DNA of 64,000 nucleotides from Alcanivorax sp. (GTDB lineage: Bacteria; Pseudomonadota; Gammaproteobacteria; Pseudomonadales; Alcanivoracaceae). The notes under the pieces were generated by a model. It ran no database searches, was not told where the DNA came from, and saw only the letters and a list, made by a program, of their open reading frames with translations. The first letter of the stretch is position 1, and each line of letters starts with the position of its first letter. The DNA is taken from positions 1-64,000 of the forward strand of contig NZ_NVWY01000006.1 in assembly GCF_002733835.1 (NCBI RefSeq), given 5' to 3'. Below, piece after piece: positions 42,431-50,711 of this stretch. A program made the position numbers and the translations under genes.

Positions 42431-43461
42431 TTTGCGTACTGCTCCTCGACAAAACCGTAGTGGCGTTCGATTGGCAGGCGGCGCCCGTCATCCAGGCGGA
42501 GCTCGCCATCGAAGTGACCAAACAGCTGATTGAAATTGCTGGCAAAAAGCCCCAGGTTGAGGCGCTCTTTGTGGTTTCCATTGGGGGTGAACTGAAGGTG
42601 TACCCGGCCGCACAGGCTGCGGATTGTCCAGGGTTGCATCAGCTCGTTACGGTTGTAATCAAATATCACTCCGCCGGTGGGGACCATGACATCATCGATC
42701 CACAGGCAGTTTTCGGAAAAGGTTGTCTCATTGACACCACAGGACAGGTTGAGCCCGATGCGGGTATCACCAACCCGGGTAGACAGGCAGGCCCAGTTCC
42801 AGAACGTTTCACGGCGCATATAGCCGGCGGAAAAATCATGGTGGCCGTTGGCGTCGATGGCGCTCAGGTCGGTGTGTTTGCCCTGACGTTGTAATGAGCC
42901 GGTGACGGCTTTGCCGGCTACCTTGTTGGCATAGACCCAGCCATTAATACCGGTGCGGGTGCACAGGGACATGGGCTGGTATGTGGGGCCCTCGTCCATA
43001 TGGGCTTCCAGTGCCAGATCATCCAGCTTGATCGACAGACTTTTGCTCAATGCGCCCTGGTCGTCCTGCTGGTAACCCAGTCGAATATCCACGTTTTTTT
43101 GCCGGAATACGCTTTCGCCCTGTTGCGGTGATGCGGACATGCGCAGGTCCCTGCCCAGGGGGGAGCGCCAGGTGTATTCGTGCAGGGCGCCGGTTTGCGG
43201 TTCAAACAGGTAGAAAAAGGCCATGCCCAGGTAGCCGGTATGGGCAAAGGCGCAGCCGGCCAGCAGCTGATCACTGATGATGCCGAAATACTGGAACTGC
43301 TTGTAATGAAAATGCCGTGCAAAGGAAGAGGCGGGCTTGCCCATGGGAGTGCGGTAATCCGCTGCACGACCGTTAACGTGGGCGACGGTTTCCGGGAACA
43401 CACCGAAAGCGACTCGGCCCTGGTTGTCCACCAGTGCCGGCGGTTGTTGTTGAAATGTCAT
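42424..43461 (-). CDS. DUF2804 family protein
   Basis: A 345-residue protein of the DUF2804 family; recognisable blocks are FQYFGIISDQLLAGCAFAHT and LFEPQTG in the first half and NLSCGVNETTFSENCLW in the second. Relatives have a lipocalin-like double beta-barrel fold that may bind lipid or lipid-derived ligands; no catalytic residues stand out. It overlaps the neighbours on both sides (4-7 bases), so is tightly coupled to the DUF1853 and DUF4282 genes. Confidence 0.8.
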   Translation of the reverse strand: MTFQQQPPALVDNQGRVAFGVFPETVAHVNGRAADYRTPMGKPASSFARHFHYKQFQYFGIISDQLLAGCAFAHTGYLGMAFFYLFEPQTGALHEYTWRSPLGRDLRMSASPQQGESVFRQKNVDIRLGYQQDDQGALSKSLSIKLDDLALEAHMDEGPTYQPMSLCTRTGINGWVYANKVAGKAVTGSLQRQGKHTDLSAIDANGHHDFSAGYMRRETFWNWACLSTRVGDTRIGLNLSCGVNETTFSENCLWIDDVMVPTGGVIFDYNRNELMQPWTIRSLCGRVHLQFTPNGNHKERLNLGLFASNFNQLFGHFDGELRLDDGRRLPIERHYGFVEEQYAKW

Positions 43462-44270
43462 GGGGTTGGCCAGCTGACAGGAACAATGAAGCCCGGTTGG
43501 TCATGGTGAGGGCCCGTGACCATGAGCGCGCGTGAATGGCTTTCAACATAGTCAATCACGGTGGCGCGATCAACGAAATTGGTACCTTTGTCTGACATAA
43601 ACGGTGTGGGCCAGCACGGCCGCTCAATGATTGACCAGAGTCCGTCATCCAGCTCGTCGGTGGCGCGCCACCAGCCACGTTCGTGTCCGGGGTTTGGTTT
43701 CACACCGGAGGGTGGGATAGCGCGATGATAGAAGAGTCTGCCGCGGGTCAGCAGGGCCTGCCCGTGCACCTCCCAGCCCTGTTCGGCCAGTTGGGCGCGG
43801 GCCATGTCGGATCGGGAACGTGGTAATTGCTGCTGGTAAAGGTGGTGTGCCTTGCGGGCCAGGGTGTCGTGGCGATTGGGGCCGTACCACTGCTCGGCGG
43901 TGGCCAGATAGAATTTGAGTGCCAGCTCCCAGTGCCAAAGCTCGCCGCTGCGAAGGTCACGCACCAGCATGTCCAGTTCCCCCAGGGTGCGGCCTTGTTC
44001 GCGAATAGGCAGGTTACTGGCAATGCGCTCCAGGCCCTGGCTTGCATCAACCAGGGCAGCGACCCACTGCTCGAAGATCAGCCCCAGACGGCGCGGGCTG
44101 GGGTGGGCCTGTAATTGGGTGGCGGCGTTATGCAGTAATGCCGGATCGGCTTGCAGCTCTCGCTGCAGCAGATGTCCGGCATCGTGGAAGGGCGAGCAGG
44201 GCAACAGGGCGGGAGCCTGAACCAGCCAGCCAAGCTGACGGAGCAGGGTGTCTGTTGCGTTGTGAGTCAT
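43458..44270 (-). CDS. DUF1853 family protein
   Basis: A 270-residue soluble protein of the DUF1853 family. The core LGELDMLVRD followed by LWHWELALKFYLA looks like a PD-(D/E)XK fold with Asp and Glu-x-Lys-type residues (ELALKF), but nuclease activity has not been shown as far as I know. The start overlaps the padR-type stop by one base and its end overlaps the DUF2804 gene by four. The role of the operon is unknown. Confidence 0.75.
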   Translation of the reverse strand: MTHNATDTLLRQLGWLVQAPALLPCSPFHDAGHLLQRELQADPALLHNAATQLQAHPSPRRLGLIFEQWVAALVDASQGLERIASNLPIREQGRTLGELDMLVRDLRSGELWHWELALKFYLATAEQWYGPNRHDTLARKAHHLYQQQLPRSRSDMARAQLAEQGWEVHGQALLTRGRLFYHRAIPPSGVKPNPGHERGWWRATDELDDGLWSIIERPCWPTPFMSDKGTNFVDRATVIDYVESHSRALMVTGPHHDQPGFIVPVSWPTP

Positions 44271-44830
44271 TACACCGATGTAGGCACCGATACTGGCTGC
44301 TCTTCACGTTTTTTCAGGGCACTGCGGACCTCGTCAGCCCAGTGCAACCAGGCTTGCTGGTCGAGGATGCCCCGGCGCAGGGTCAGGTAGGTAAACAGGT
44401 CCCGGTCCCGGCTGGTGTCATCCAGTTTGCTGGCCAGTGACTCGAAGGTGTTTAGCCGTTCACGGCGCAGGTCGGTCTGGTCGTCCAGCTCCCGGAGTAT
44501 GGACGCACTGTCGGACAGATCGCCGCCGGCAATCTTGACCATGAACGCATCGCGGATGCGTGGTGGTGCGGCTGGCTTGCGAAGCCAGCGAATTAACTCG
44601 TCGCGTCCTTCATCCGTGATCCGGTACAGTTTTTTGTCCGGTTTGCCGTCCTGGGGGATATGGCGATATTTCACCATGCTCTGGTCGTTGAGCTTCCCCA
44701 GCTCCAGATAGATCTGCTGGTGGGTGGCGTTCCATACCAGCCCGATACTGTTGGCAAATTCGCGAGCGAGGTCGTAACCGCTGGCTTCCTGGTCTTGTAG
44801 CAGGACAAGTATGGCATGGCGCAAAGACAC
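44270..44830 (-). CDS. PadR-family transcriptional regulator
   Basis: A 186-residue PadR-type repressor: winged helix at ~1-80 (LRHAILVLLQDQEASGYDLA, QIYLELGKLNDQSMVKY, KLYRITDEGRDELIRWL) and a C-terminal helical Vir_act_alpha_C-type dimerisation domain. It is the first gene of the minus-strand operon with DUF1853, DUF2804 and DUF4282, so probably autoregulates it. The 200 bases upstream are AT-rich and carry a partly symmetrical TACCAATTTGATAGTA at ~44858-44873 that could be its operator. Confidence 0.85.
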   Translation of the reverse strand: MSLRHAILVLLQDQEASGYDLAREFANSIGLVWNATHQQIYLELGKLNDQSMVKYRHIPQDGKPDKKLYRITDEGRDELIRWLRKPAAPPRIRDAFMVKIAGGDLSDSASILRELDDQTDLRRERLNTFESLASKLDDTSRDRDLFTYLTLRRGILDQQAWLHWADEVRSALKKREEQPVSVPTSV

Positions 44831-45019
44831 GGCTCACTCCTCGTTTTTTTGTGATGTAATACCAATTTGATAGTAGAGAGCTGTGTAGTTGCTGCGCAAT
44901 CCGTTGAATAAGTAGTTTTGTAAAAACTTGGTGAAGTTAGCCTACAGGGTTCGGCAAGTGTAAGTATTTGTTATCAAAAGAGATGCAGTGTGTAGGCCGT
45001 GTAGCGGATAAAGGAAAGC

Positions 45020-45049
45020 GACGTTGCACTTTGATGTCAGTGCAACGTC
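45020..45049 (-). terminator. terminator overlapping the stop of the 234-residue gene
   Basis: Perfect 11-bp stem GACGTTGCACT/AGTGCAACGTC with an 8-base loop; on the minus strand it is followed by GCTTTCCTTT. Its first arm overlaps the stop codon of the gene at 45048. Confidence 0.7.
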
Positions 45050-45752
45050 AGCGGGGGTTGTCTTGGCGGGTGCGAGGGGGAAAGGAGAGCAGCATGCTCT
45101 CCTGATATTGCGCTGAGGCGAGCAGCTGCTCCGGACCCAGCTTGGGGATCAGGTTATTGATCAGGCTGCGGCTGGCTTTACGGGTGGTTTCCACGCCCAC
45201 GCTGGCGACTTTGCGCAGCACCGGGCCGAAGCCGAGCAGCGCCATGGGCTTTTCGAAGTACCAGTCGATGGCTTCATCGGTGAGGGTGAGCAAGTAGGCG
45301 GTCAGTTCGCGACGGGCCTTGTCCTCTTCCCCCTCCTGGCACAGCCGGGTTACGTCCTTGCATTGGGCGCAGAGCGCCTCGCTAATGGGGAAGGCGACGT
45401 ACCAGTGGTCGCCGTCGGTGGCAGGGTGGCGCACCTGATCCATATAGTCGGCGGCGGCCTTGTTTTGCGTCAGGTCCATTTTTTTTGCACTACGGCTGAT
45501 CACCAGGTGGGTGGTCTTGCTGATGGTGCTGCAGGTCATGTTGACCACTTTGAACATGCCGGGGCTCAGGTCGGCGGCTTGTGCGGCACGGGTGATGAAT
45601 GCGGCCAGCGATTCTTCGATAAACTGGGCCATGATGGCCTCAATTTCCTTGGGTTCCGGGCGTTTGGCGCCGCCCTTCATGCGTTGAATAAAGCCGTCGG
45701 TACGCTGGTGAAGGCTGTCACTGGAGCGGAAAGCCACGTGGGGAGTTGTCAT
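45048..45752 (-). CDS. conserved hypothetical protein
   Basis: Unrecognised 234-residue protein, mostly helical and soluble, with a run FIEESLAAFITRAAQAADLS and a Cys pair in EALCAQCKDVTRLCQ. No signal peptide or clear catalytic motif. The ATG at 45752 follows AAGGAATAAAAGA; the frame start at 45773 has no ribosome binding site. Monocistronic, with its own terminator and divergent from the YbjN gene. Confidence 0.6.
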   Translation of the reverse strand: MTTPHVAFRSSDSLHQRTDGFIQRMKGGAKRPEPKEIEAIMAQFIEESLAAFITRAAQAADLSPGMFKVVNMTCSTISKTTHLVISRSAKKMDLTQNKAAADYMDQVRHPATDGDHWYVAFPISEALCAQCKDVTRLCQEGEEDKARRELTAYLLTLTDEAIDWYFEKPMALLGFGPVLRKVASVGVETTRKASRSLINNLIPKLGPEQLLASAQYQESMLLSFPPRTRQDNPR

Positions 45753-45922
45753 TCTTTTATTCCTTTCAGGCAATCAGGCATGAGCCCCATCTTACCCAGC
45801 GGATATTCCGGGATGAATGACCCAAAGTGTTGGTCGGGTGGCTATTTCTTTTTCCGGGCGAATGGCAGATGATTCGCGACCGGCAAGCAACCTGCGTTTA
45901 GAGCGGGTCTGAGGAGAATGTC

Positions 45923-46390
45923 ATGTTAGGCGTCGTCAACGCGGATGCGGATCAGGTGAAACGCTGGTTGCAGCAAGCCAATATCCAGCACTACATCTGT
46001 GAACATTGTCATGCACTGCACCTGTCTGAATTACAGGGCCGTGAAGGGGTGGTGGATGCGCGGTTGTTCGTGGAAGAAGACGGCATCCTGCTGACCAGTG
46101 AGCTGGAAGTGCGCCCGGCGACCCTGTTTGCGGTACAGGCGGAACTGAGCCGGCTGAATATGGCGTACCCGTCCGTGAAGCTGTTTCTGGATGTGAACGA
46201 TGACTCCCTGCCTCGCCTGGTGGTGTGTGACCTGTTGCTGGGCCGCAAGGGGGTGAGCTTTGAGCAGTTCATCTATTTTGTGCAGGCAACCGTTGATGCT
46301 ACCTCGCAATTGCTGGATGAATGCCAGGAAGAAGGCTGGCTGCTATGGCCGGACGACTTTGATTCTGACGCCAGTGGGGCGTTGCACTAA
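45923..46390 (+). CDS. YbjN-domain protein
   Basis: A 155-residue YbjN/secretion-chaperone-like fold protein (mixed alpha/beta, SELEVRPATLFAVQAELSRL, PSVKLFLDVNDDSLPRLVV). YbjN proteins in enterobacteria act as sensory or stress regulators without known catalysis. ATG at 45923 with GAGGAGAATGTC upstream. It lies 19 bases before the 2-oxoglutarate oxygenase gene on the same strand, suggesting co-transcription. Confidence 0.75.
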   Translation: MLGVVNADADQVKRWLQQANIQHYICEHCHALHLSELQGREGVVDARLFVEEDGILLTSELEVRPATLFAVQAELSRLNMAYPSVKLFLDVNDDSLPRLVVCDLLLGRKGVSFEQFIYFVQATVDATSQLLDECQEEGWLLWPDDFDSDASGALH

Positions 46391-46409
46391 CAACGAGAGG
46401 GCACGGCCA

Positions 46410-47075
46410 GTGCATGATAATGCGGATCTGTTGGGCGGGGTGGGCGGCAGCCCACTTGATGGCCTGATTGATGGGCTGGCCCGGCAGGGTTTCGCGGTGG
46501 CGCCCGGGTATTTCCCGGTGGCGCTGGTGCGGGCCTTGCGCGAGGAGGCGTGTTACAAGGACCAGCATGGTGAGTTTCGTCTTGCCGGCATTGGTCGTCG
46601 GCAGGAACACCAGAAGGATACCCGCGTTCGCAGCGATCGCACCTGTTGGCTAAAAGGTGACTCGCTGGCTCAGTGTCAGTTGTTTGAAGGGCTGGAAAAC
46701 CTGCGGCTGGCGGTCAATCGCGAGCTGTTCATGGGGTTGTTCGAGCTGGAATCCCACTTTGCCATTTACGGGCCGGGGGATTTCTACCAGCGCCATGTGG
46801 ATGCGTTTAATGGCAACAACGGTCGGTTGTTGTCCGTGGTGCTCTATCTCAACGAAGGCTGGCAAAGTGAATGGGGCGGGCGCCTGCGCATCTGGCCGGA
46901 GGCGGATGCGACCCGTGTGGCCACTGAGGTGGAGCCCCGTGCGGGCACGCTGGTGGCGTTCCTCAGCGAGAAAATTCCCCATGAAGTCTTGGCAGCTACC
47001 CGGGAACGCTACAGTATTGCCGGATGGTTCCGTTGCAACAACACTACCGCCGACTGGCTCGATCCGCCGCGCTGA
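46410..47075 (+). CDS. 2-oxoglutarate/Fe(II)-dependent oxygenase (prolyl 4-hydroxylase-like)
   Basis: A 221-residue double-stranded beta-helix oxygenase. Fe(II) ligands are visible in YQRHVDAFN (HxD) and KIPHEVLAA (distal His), and the 2-oxoglutarate-binding Arg in TRERYSIAGWFR; LLSVVLYLNEGW is the family strand. This is the PKHD/prolyl 4-hydroxylase-like type that hydroxylates protein or small-molecule targets. Start is a GTG at 46410 (GAGAGG upstream). The last 52 bases overlap the next gene. Confidence 0.85.
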   Translation: MHDNADLLGGVGGSPLDGLIDGLARQGFAVAPGYFPVALVRALREEACYKDQHGEFRLAGIGRRQEHQKDTRVRSDRTCWLKGDSLAQCQLFEGLENLRLAVNRELFMGLFELESHFAIYGPGDFYQRHVDAFNGNNGRLLSVVLYLNEGWQSEWGGRLRIWPEADATRVATEVEPRAGTLVAFLSEKIPHEVLAATRERYSIAGWFRCNNTTADWLDPPR

Positions 47076-49108
47076 TACTGGGCTGCTTGCTGCTGCCGCA
47101 CCCGGTAGCGGCGGCGCTATGTGCCGAACCGGGCCGTGATGGAGTCATGCCGGTTGGCAGCACCATCAATGGTTATTTCTCCGGCCCGGACAACCAGGCG
47201 TGGCCCCCGGGCACCCGCACTCTGACGTTGTCTCATTCCCGTGGCCGGGCAGGGCTGCAGCCCGGCGATCTTGCCCTGTTAATGCAGGTTCAGGGCGCCC
47301 CTATCAACACATCCAACTCCGCCGCCTACGGCCAGATACGTACCGATGCGCCTGCCTCGTGGGCGCAGGAATGGGTGCGTATCGAACGGGTGGACGGCGA
47401 CCAGGTGCGTATTCTCGGCGCGGGTCCGGGGGGCGGGCTGTACCACCATTATGAGAATGCCCCGGCTAACCACGAACAGGGTCGTCGGCGCTGGCAGCTG
47501 GTGCGGGTGCCGCAATTCGATAGCCTGGGTCTGGAGCAGGATGTGGCTGCATTGCCCTGGAATGGCGTCACCGGCGGGGTGTTGGCAGTGGATGTGCGCC
47601 GCCAGCTGGATCTCAATGGCCACACCCTGTCGGTGCGCGGCACGGGTTTCCGCGGGGCGCCAGCGGTGTCATTGCAGGGGGCGCTGGGGCGGCCGGATGA
47701 CTGGCGCTACAGCACGCCCAGCGTGGACGATCAGGCGGTGGGGTATGGCCACCATGGCAGCAAGGGCGAGGGCTTGGCAGGCACCCCTTTACTGCTATTG
47801 CCCGCTGCGACAACGGGCTACCCCCAGGGTGATATGGCCAGGGGCGCGCCTGCCAATGCCGGTGGCGGGGGGAATGGGCTGGATCTGGTGCACCGGCAGT
47901 TGGGTAACGGCGGTGGTGGCGGTAATGGTGGCGCCGGTGAAGCGGGGGCGCCGGAGCAGGGTGGCGGCGAGGGCGGCCACCCGGCGGTGGCAGGCTGGAT
48001 ACTGGGCGGCGGCGGTGGGGCGGCTGCCCGGCGCAGCGGTGAGGGAGGAAACGGGGGGCAGGGTGGCGGCCTGCTGGTGATTCGGACTGCACGGCTTGTG
48101 GGCGATGGCCTGTTGGATCTGCGTGGTTTGCCTGGTCGCGGGATCACGGGCGCAGGCCGGGCGGAGACCATTGGCGGCGGTGGTGGTGCCGGTGGGACGC
48201 TCTGGCTGGATGCACCTGCTGCAACGACGGTATCGGCAAGCATTGAGCAAACCGGTGGCGCGGGTGGCGGTGCCGGGGGCGCTGGCGGGGCAGGCCAGCA
48301 GCTGGCCGCCCGGGATGGCGTCATGCCGGCTTTTCGCCCGTTACCGGTTGCCGGTGTCGCAGCCGGCTATCGTTGTCGGCCGGCGGGCCACTGGATTACC
48401 GGGCAGCTGTTCGACGACAACGGCGCCGGGGAGCCCGCTCTGGCGTTTAACGGTCAGCCCGATCCAGGGGAGCGTCGTTTGTCGGGTTGGACTGTGAGTT
48501 TGGCAGGTGCGAGCCGTGAACCCGACAGGGTCACCACGGCGAAAGGCGGCCACTTCCAGTTCCGGCTTTCCGAAGCTCACAGTCAGGGGCAGCCCCTGGC
48601 CCTGACTCTGACTCTGCCTGAACGCTGGCACGTGCCGCAATTGCCGGGACTCAACGGTCAGGCCGGTAAGCAACAAGGTGAGACGCTGCGCTGGGACTTG
48701 CGGGCGCTGCCGGATCAACATTCCGGGCCGTTGTCACTGGGGCTGGTGTCTGATCCGCTCTGGCAGGGCCCCGACAATCAGCATCTGGAAGCCGGCAGCA
48801 CCGCGGTACTGCGGTTTGAATATCGTGCCAGCCTTACCGGGCAGGTGCAGTTCGCCAGCGCTCACCCGGCGGTGCGCAGTTTGCTGATGGATCGCCATTG
48901 TTCCGGCAACAGCGAGCAATGGCAGAGCGGCAAAAGCCCTGCCTGGTCCGTCACGGCGGGTGAGCGGGTCTGTGTGCGAGTACCAATTTTGTTTCAGGGA
49001 AAAGGTACGGCCATTTCCGTGACCGCAACCACCGTAGCCACCGGTGCGCCTGACGGTTTCACGCTTTCACCCCAGACCGTCACGGTAAAAATTCTTCCTG
49101 CCCCTTGA
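47024..49108 (+). CDS. secreted glycine-rich protein with SdrD-B-like C-terminal domain
   Basis: A 694-residue exported protein. Signal peptide ARSAALILGCLLLPHPVAAA; N-terminal ~220 residues contain the TINGYFSGPDNQAWPPGTRT and VRGTGFRGAPAV segments of a beta-helix-like surface protein; residues ~260-430 are glycine-rich (GNGGGGGNGGAGEAGAPEQG and similar); then GHWITGQLFDDNGAGEPA opens a Cna/SdrD-B-like domain, followed by two beta-sandwich-like stretches. No sorting signal or autotransporter barrel is visible. Its ATG lies inside the 2OG-oxygenase gene, so it may be a target for hydroxylation by that enzyme (speculative). Confidence 0.65.
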   Translation: MVPLQQHYRRLARSAALILGCLLLPHPVAAALCAEPGRDGVMPVGSTINGYFSGPDNQAWPPGTRTLTLSHSRGRAGLQPGDLALLMQVQGAPINTSNSAAYGQIRTDAPASWAQEWVRIERVDGDQVRILGAGPGGGLYHHYENAPANHEQGRRRWQLVRVPQFDSLGLEQDVAALPWNGVTGGVLAVDVRRQLDLNGHTLSVRGTGFRGAPAVSLQGALGRPDDWRYSTPSVDDQAVGYGHHGSKGEGLAGTPLLLLPAATTGYPQGDMARGAPANAGGGGNGLDLVHRQLGNGGGGGNGGAGEAGAPEQGGGEGGHPAVAGWILGGGGGAAARRSGEGGNGGQGGGLLVIRTARLVGDGLLDLRGLPGRGITGAGRAETIGGGGGAGGTLWLDAPAATTVSASIEQTGGAGGGAGGAGGAGQQLAARDGVMPAFRPLPVAGVAAGYRCRPAGHWITGQLFDDNGAGEPALAFNGQPDPGERRLSGWTVSLAGASREPDRVTTAKGGHFQFRLSEAHSQGQPLALTLTLPERWHVPQLPGLNGQAGKQQGETLRWDLRALPDQHSGPLSLGLVSDPLWQGPDNQHLEAGSTAVLRFEYRASLTGQVQFASAHPAVRSLLMDRHCSGNSEQWQSGKSPAWSVTAGERVCVRVPILFQGKGTAISVTATTVATGAPDGFTLSPQTVTVKILPAP

Positions 49109-49131
49109 AAGTGATTTGCAGGCCCCCATTT
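49104..49131 (+). promoter_or_regulatory. sigma-32 heat-shock promoter of the hsp20 gene
   Basis: CTTGAAA (49104-49110), 13-bp spacer, CCCCATTT (49124-49131): a full match to the sigma-32 (RpoH) consensus. The -35 element overlaps the stop codon of the preceding gene. Confidence 0.9.
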
Positions 49132-49277
49132 TCTTATCCAGTGACAACTGGCCGGTTGGAGCAATGCAGACAGTCTTGAGGACTGCCGGCGGCTCCGTGT
49201 CACATCAACCATTTTTAAACCGTTTTCCAGCGGACGCCTGCGGGGTCTGCTGGTGAGATTGGAATGAGGATAGTGTG

Positions 49278-49727
49278 ATGAATACCGGATTTTCCCTCGC
49301 CCCGTTGTTTCGCCATTCTGTGGGCTTTGACCGTTTCGATGAGCTGCTGGACGCGGCACTGCGTGCTGACCAGTCCAATGGCTACCCCCCTTACGACATC
49401 ATCCGCGAAAGTGATGGCCGCTACCGTATTGTGATGGCCATGGCCGGCTTTGCGCGCAGCGACCTGGATATCACCGTGCAGGAAAATGAACTGCGCATTC
49501 GCGGTAACCTGAAGACGGAACAGGACAGCGAGCGTACCTGGCTACACCGCGGTATTGCCCGCCGGGCTTTCGAGCGAACTTTCAAGCTGGCCGACCACGT
49601 GGAAGTGGAGGCGGCAGGGCTGGAGGATGGCCTGCTTACCGTGACGTTGACCCGAGTGGTGCCGGAAGAGAAAAAGCCCCGTGTGATCCCGGTTGACGGT
49701 GCGCCGACACCTACAAAAAGTAATTAA
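49278..49727 (+). CDS. small heat-shock protein (Hsp20/IbpA family)
   Basis: A 149-residue alpha-crystallin-type holdase that binds unfolding proteins and passes them to DnaK/ClpB. The N-terminus (APLFRHSVGFDRFDELLDAA) is IbpA-like; the ACD runs from PPYDIIRESDGRYRIVMAMA to GLLTVTLTR; the C-terminal IPV-type motif is RVIPVDG. ATG at 49278 behind GAGGATAGTGTG. A ~140-base leader lies between the sigma-32 promoter and the start, long enough for a ROSE-type RNA thermometer. Confidence 0.95.
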   Translation: MNTGFSLAPLFRHSVGFDRFDELLDAALRADQSNGYPPYDIIRESDGRYRIVMAMAGFARSDLDITVQENELRIRGNLKTEQDSERTWLHRGIARRAFERTFKLADHVEVEAAGLEDGLLTVTLTRVVPEEKKPRVIPVDGAPTPTKSN

Positions 49728-49764
49728 TCGCTCACATTCTGTGACGCGGTTTTTGTGACACAGT

Positions 49765-49789
49765 AAAGGGGCCGTAATGGCCCCTTTTT
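49765..49789 (+). terminator. intrinsic terminator after hsp20
   Basis: Stem AAAGGGGCC/GGCCCCTTT with a GTAAT loop running into TTTTTG. Confidence 0.9.
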
Positions 49790-50008
49790 GTTAGTTTCGG
49801 GAGTAGATAAAGGCAAAAGCTGCACCAATAACCGGATGGAACAACCGGGTGGTGTGGTTATCGCAAAAGGATCTGATCACGACAGTGAGCAGCATTCGGA
49901 AACACTGTCGGTCAGGAAGACTGGCGCACAGTTCGGTTTGCGTATTTCACACTACGCGCACAAAACGGTGGATTGTTCGCCATTTGTTCGCCACAGGGAG
50001 AGGCAGCA

Positions 50009-50527
50009 ATGAAACGACTCTACTATTTCACCAAATCACTCGCGTCTGTTCAGGGCATTACCGGTGAACTGCGTCAGGCAGGGATCGGTGAAAACCGCCT
50101 GCATGTCATGGGCACCGACACCATGGCCATCGCCCAGGCTCATGTACACGGCACCACCCCGTGGGAAGAAACCGACATCATGCATTCGGGATTTCTCGGT
50201 GCGCTTATTGGCATGGCGGCTGGTTTGTTCGGCGGCTTCTTGCTGGCAGGGCTTGATCCCTGGGGAGCCAATCTGGAGAGTGGCGCCATTATCGGAGCGA
50301 CCCTGTTTGGTACCTGTTTTGGCGCCTGGCTGGGTGGCTTGCGCGGCGTCTCGTCTACCAACCATCACCTGTCTCCGTATATCGACCGGGTAGAGCAGGG
50401 TGATTACCTGATGATGGTGGATGCCGATGACGATCTGCAGGCCACCAAGGTGGAAAAGGTCATGCATGGTCATCGCCATGAGGCGGAAGAAGCCGGCCGG
50501 GAAGAGCACTTCAGTCCGTTTGATTGA
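50009..50527 (+). CDS. conserved two-helix membrane protein
   Basis: A 172-residue protein with a soluble N-terminal ferredoxin-like stretch (KRLYYFTKSLASVQGITGEL), two glycine-rich membrane helices (GFLGALIGMAAGLFGGFLLA, and AIIGATLFGTCFGAWLGGL) and a soluble tail. I recognise the general layout as that of uncharacterised proteins common in marine gammaproteobacteria but cannot name a family. ATG at 50009 behind GGGAGAGGCAGCA. Ends just before the first heptamer repeat element. Confidence 0.6.
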   Translation: MKRLYYFTKSLASVQGITGELRQAGIGENRLHVMGTDTMAIAQAHVHGTTPWEETDIMHSGFLGALIGMAAGLFGGFLLAGLDPWGANLESGAIIGATLFGTCFGAWLGGLRGVSSTNHHLSPYIDRVEQGDYLMMVDADDDLQATKVEKVMHGHRHEAEEAGREEHFSPFD

Positions 50528-50543
50528 GTGAACGCCGGAGGCC

Positions 50544-50711
50544 AGATGCAGGACGCCGGACAAAGAAATCACCGCCAGGCTGCTTGACGCGACAAGTGAT
50601 CCTTATACTGATTGGCGTCAGGCGTCAGGCGTCAGGCGTCAGGCGTCAGGCGTCAGGCGTCAGGCGTCAGGCGTCAGGCGTCAGGCGTCAGGCGTCAGGC
50701 GTCAGGCGTCA
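50544..50711. repeat. heptanucleotide repeat element A: leader plus (GGCGTCA)x14
   Basis: A leader (50544-50613) is followed by fourteen exact copies of GGCGTCA (50614-50711). The leader shares AGATGCAgGACGCCGGAC (one difference, lower case), AAATCAC, CAGGC..TTGACGCGrCA and a terminal ACTGAT with element B at 54102. The last unit contains the complement of the TGA stop of the convergent GAPDH-family gene. Confidence 0.9.

Noticed and set aside
50614-50711. Possible CRISPR array
   Set aside because: The unit is 7 bases with no spacers and no cas genes nearby; it is a simple tandem repeat.
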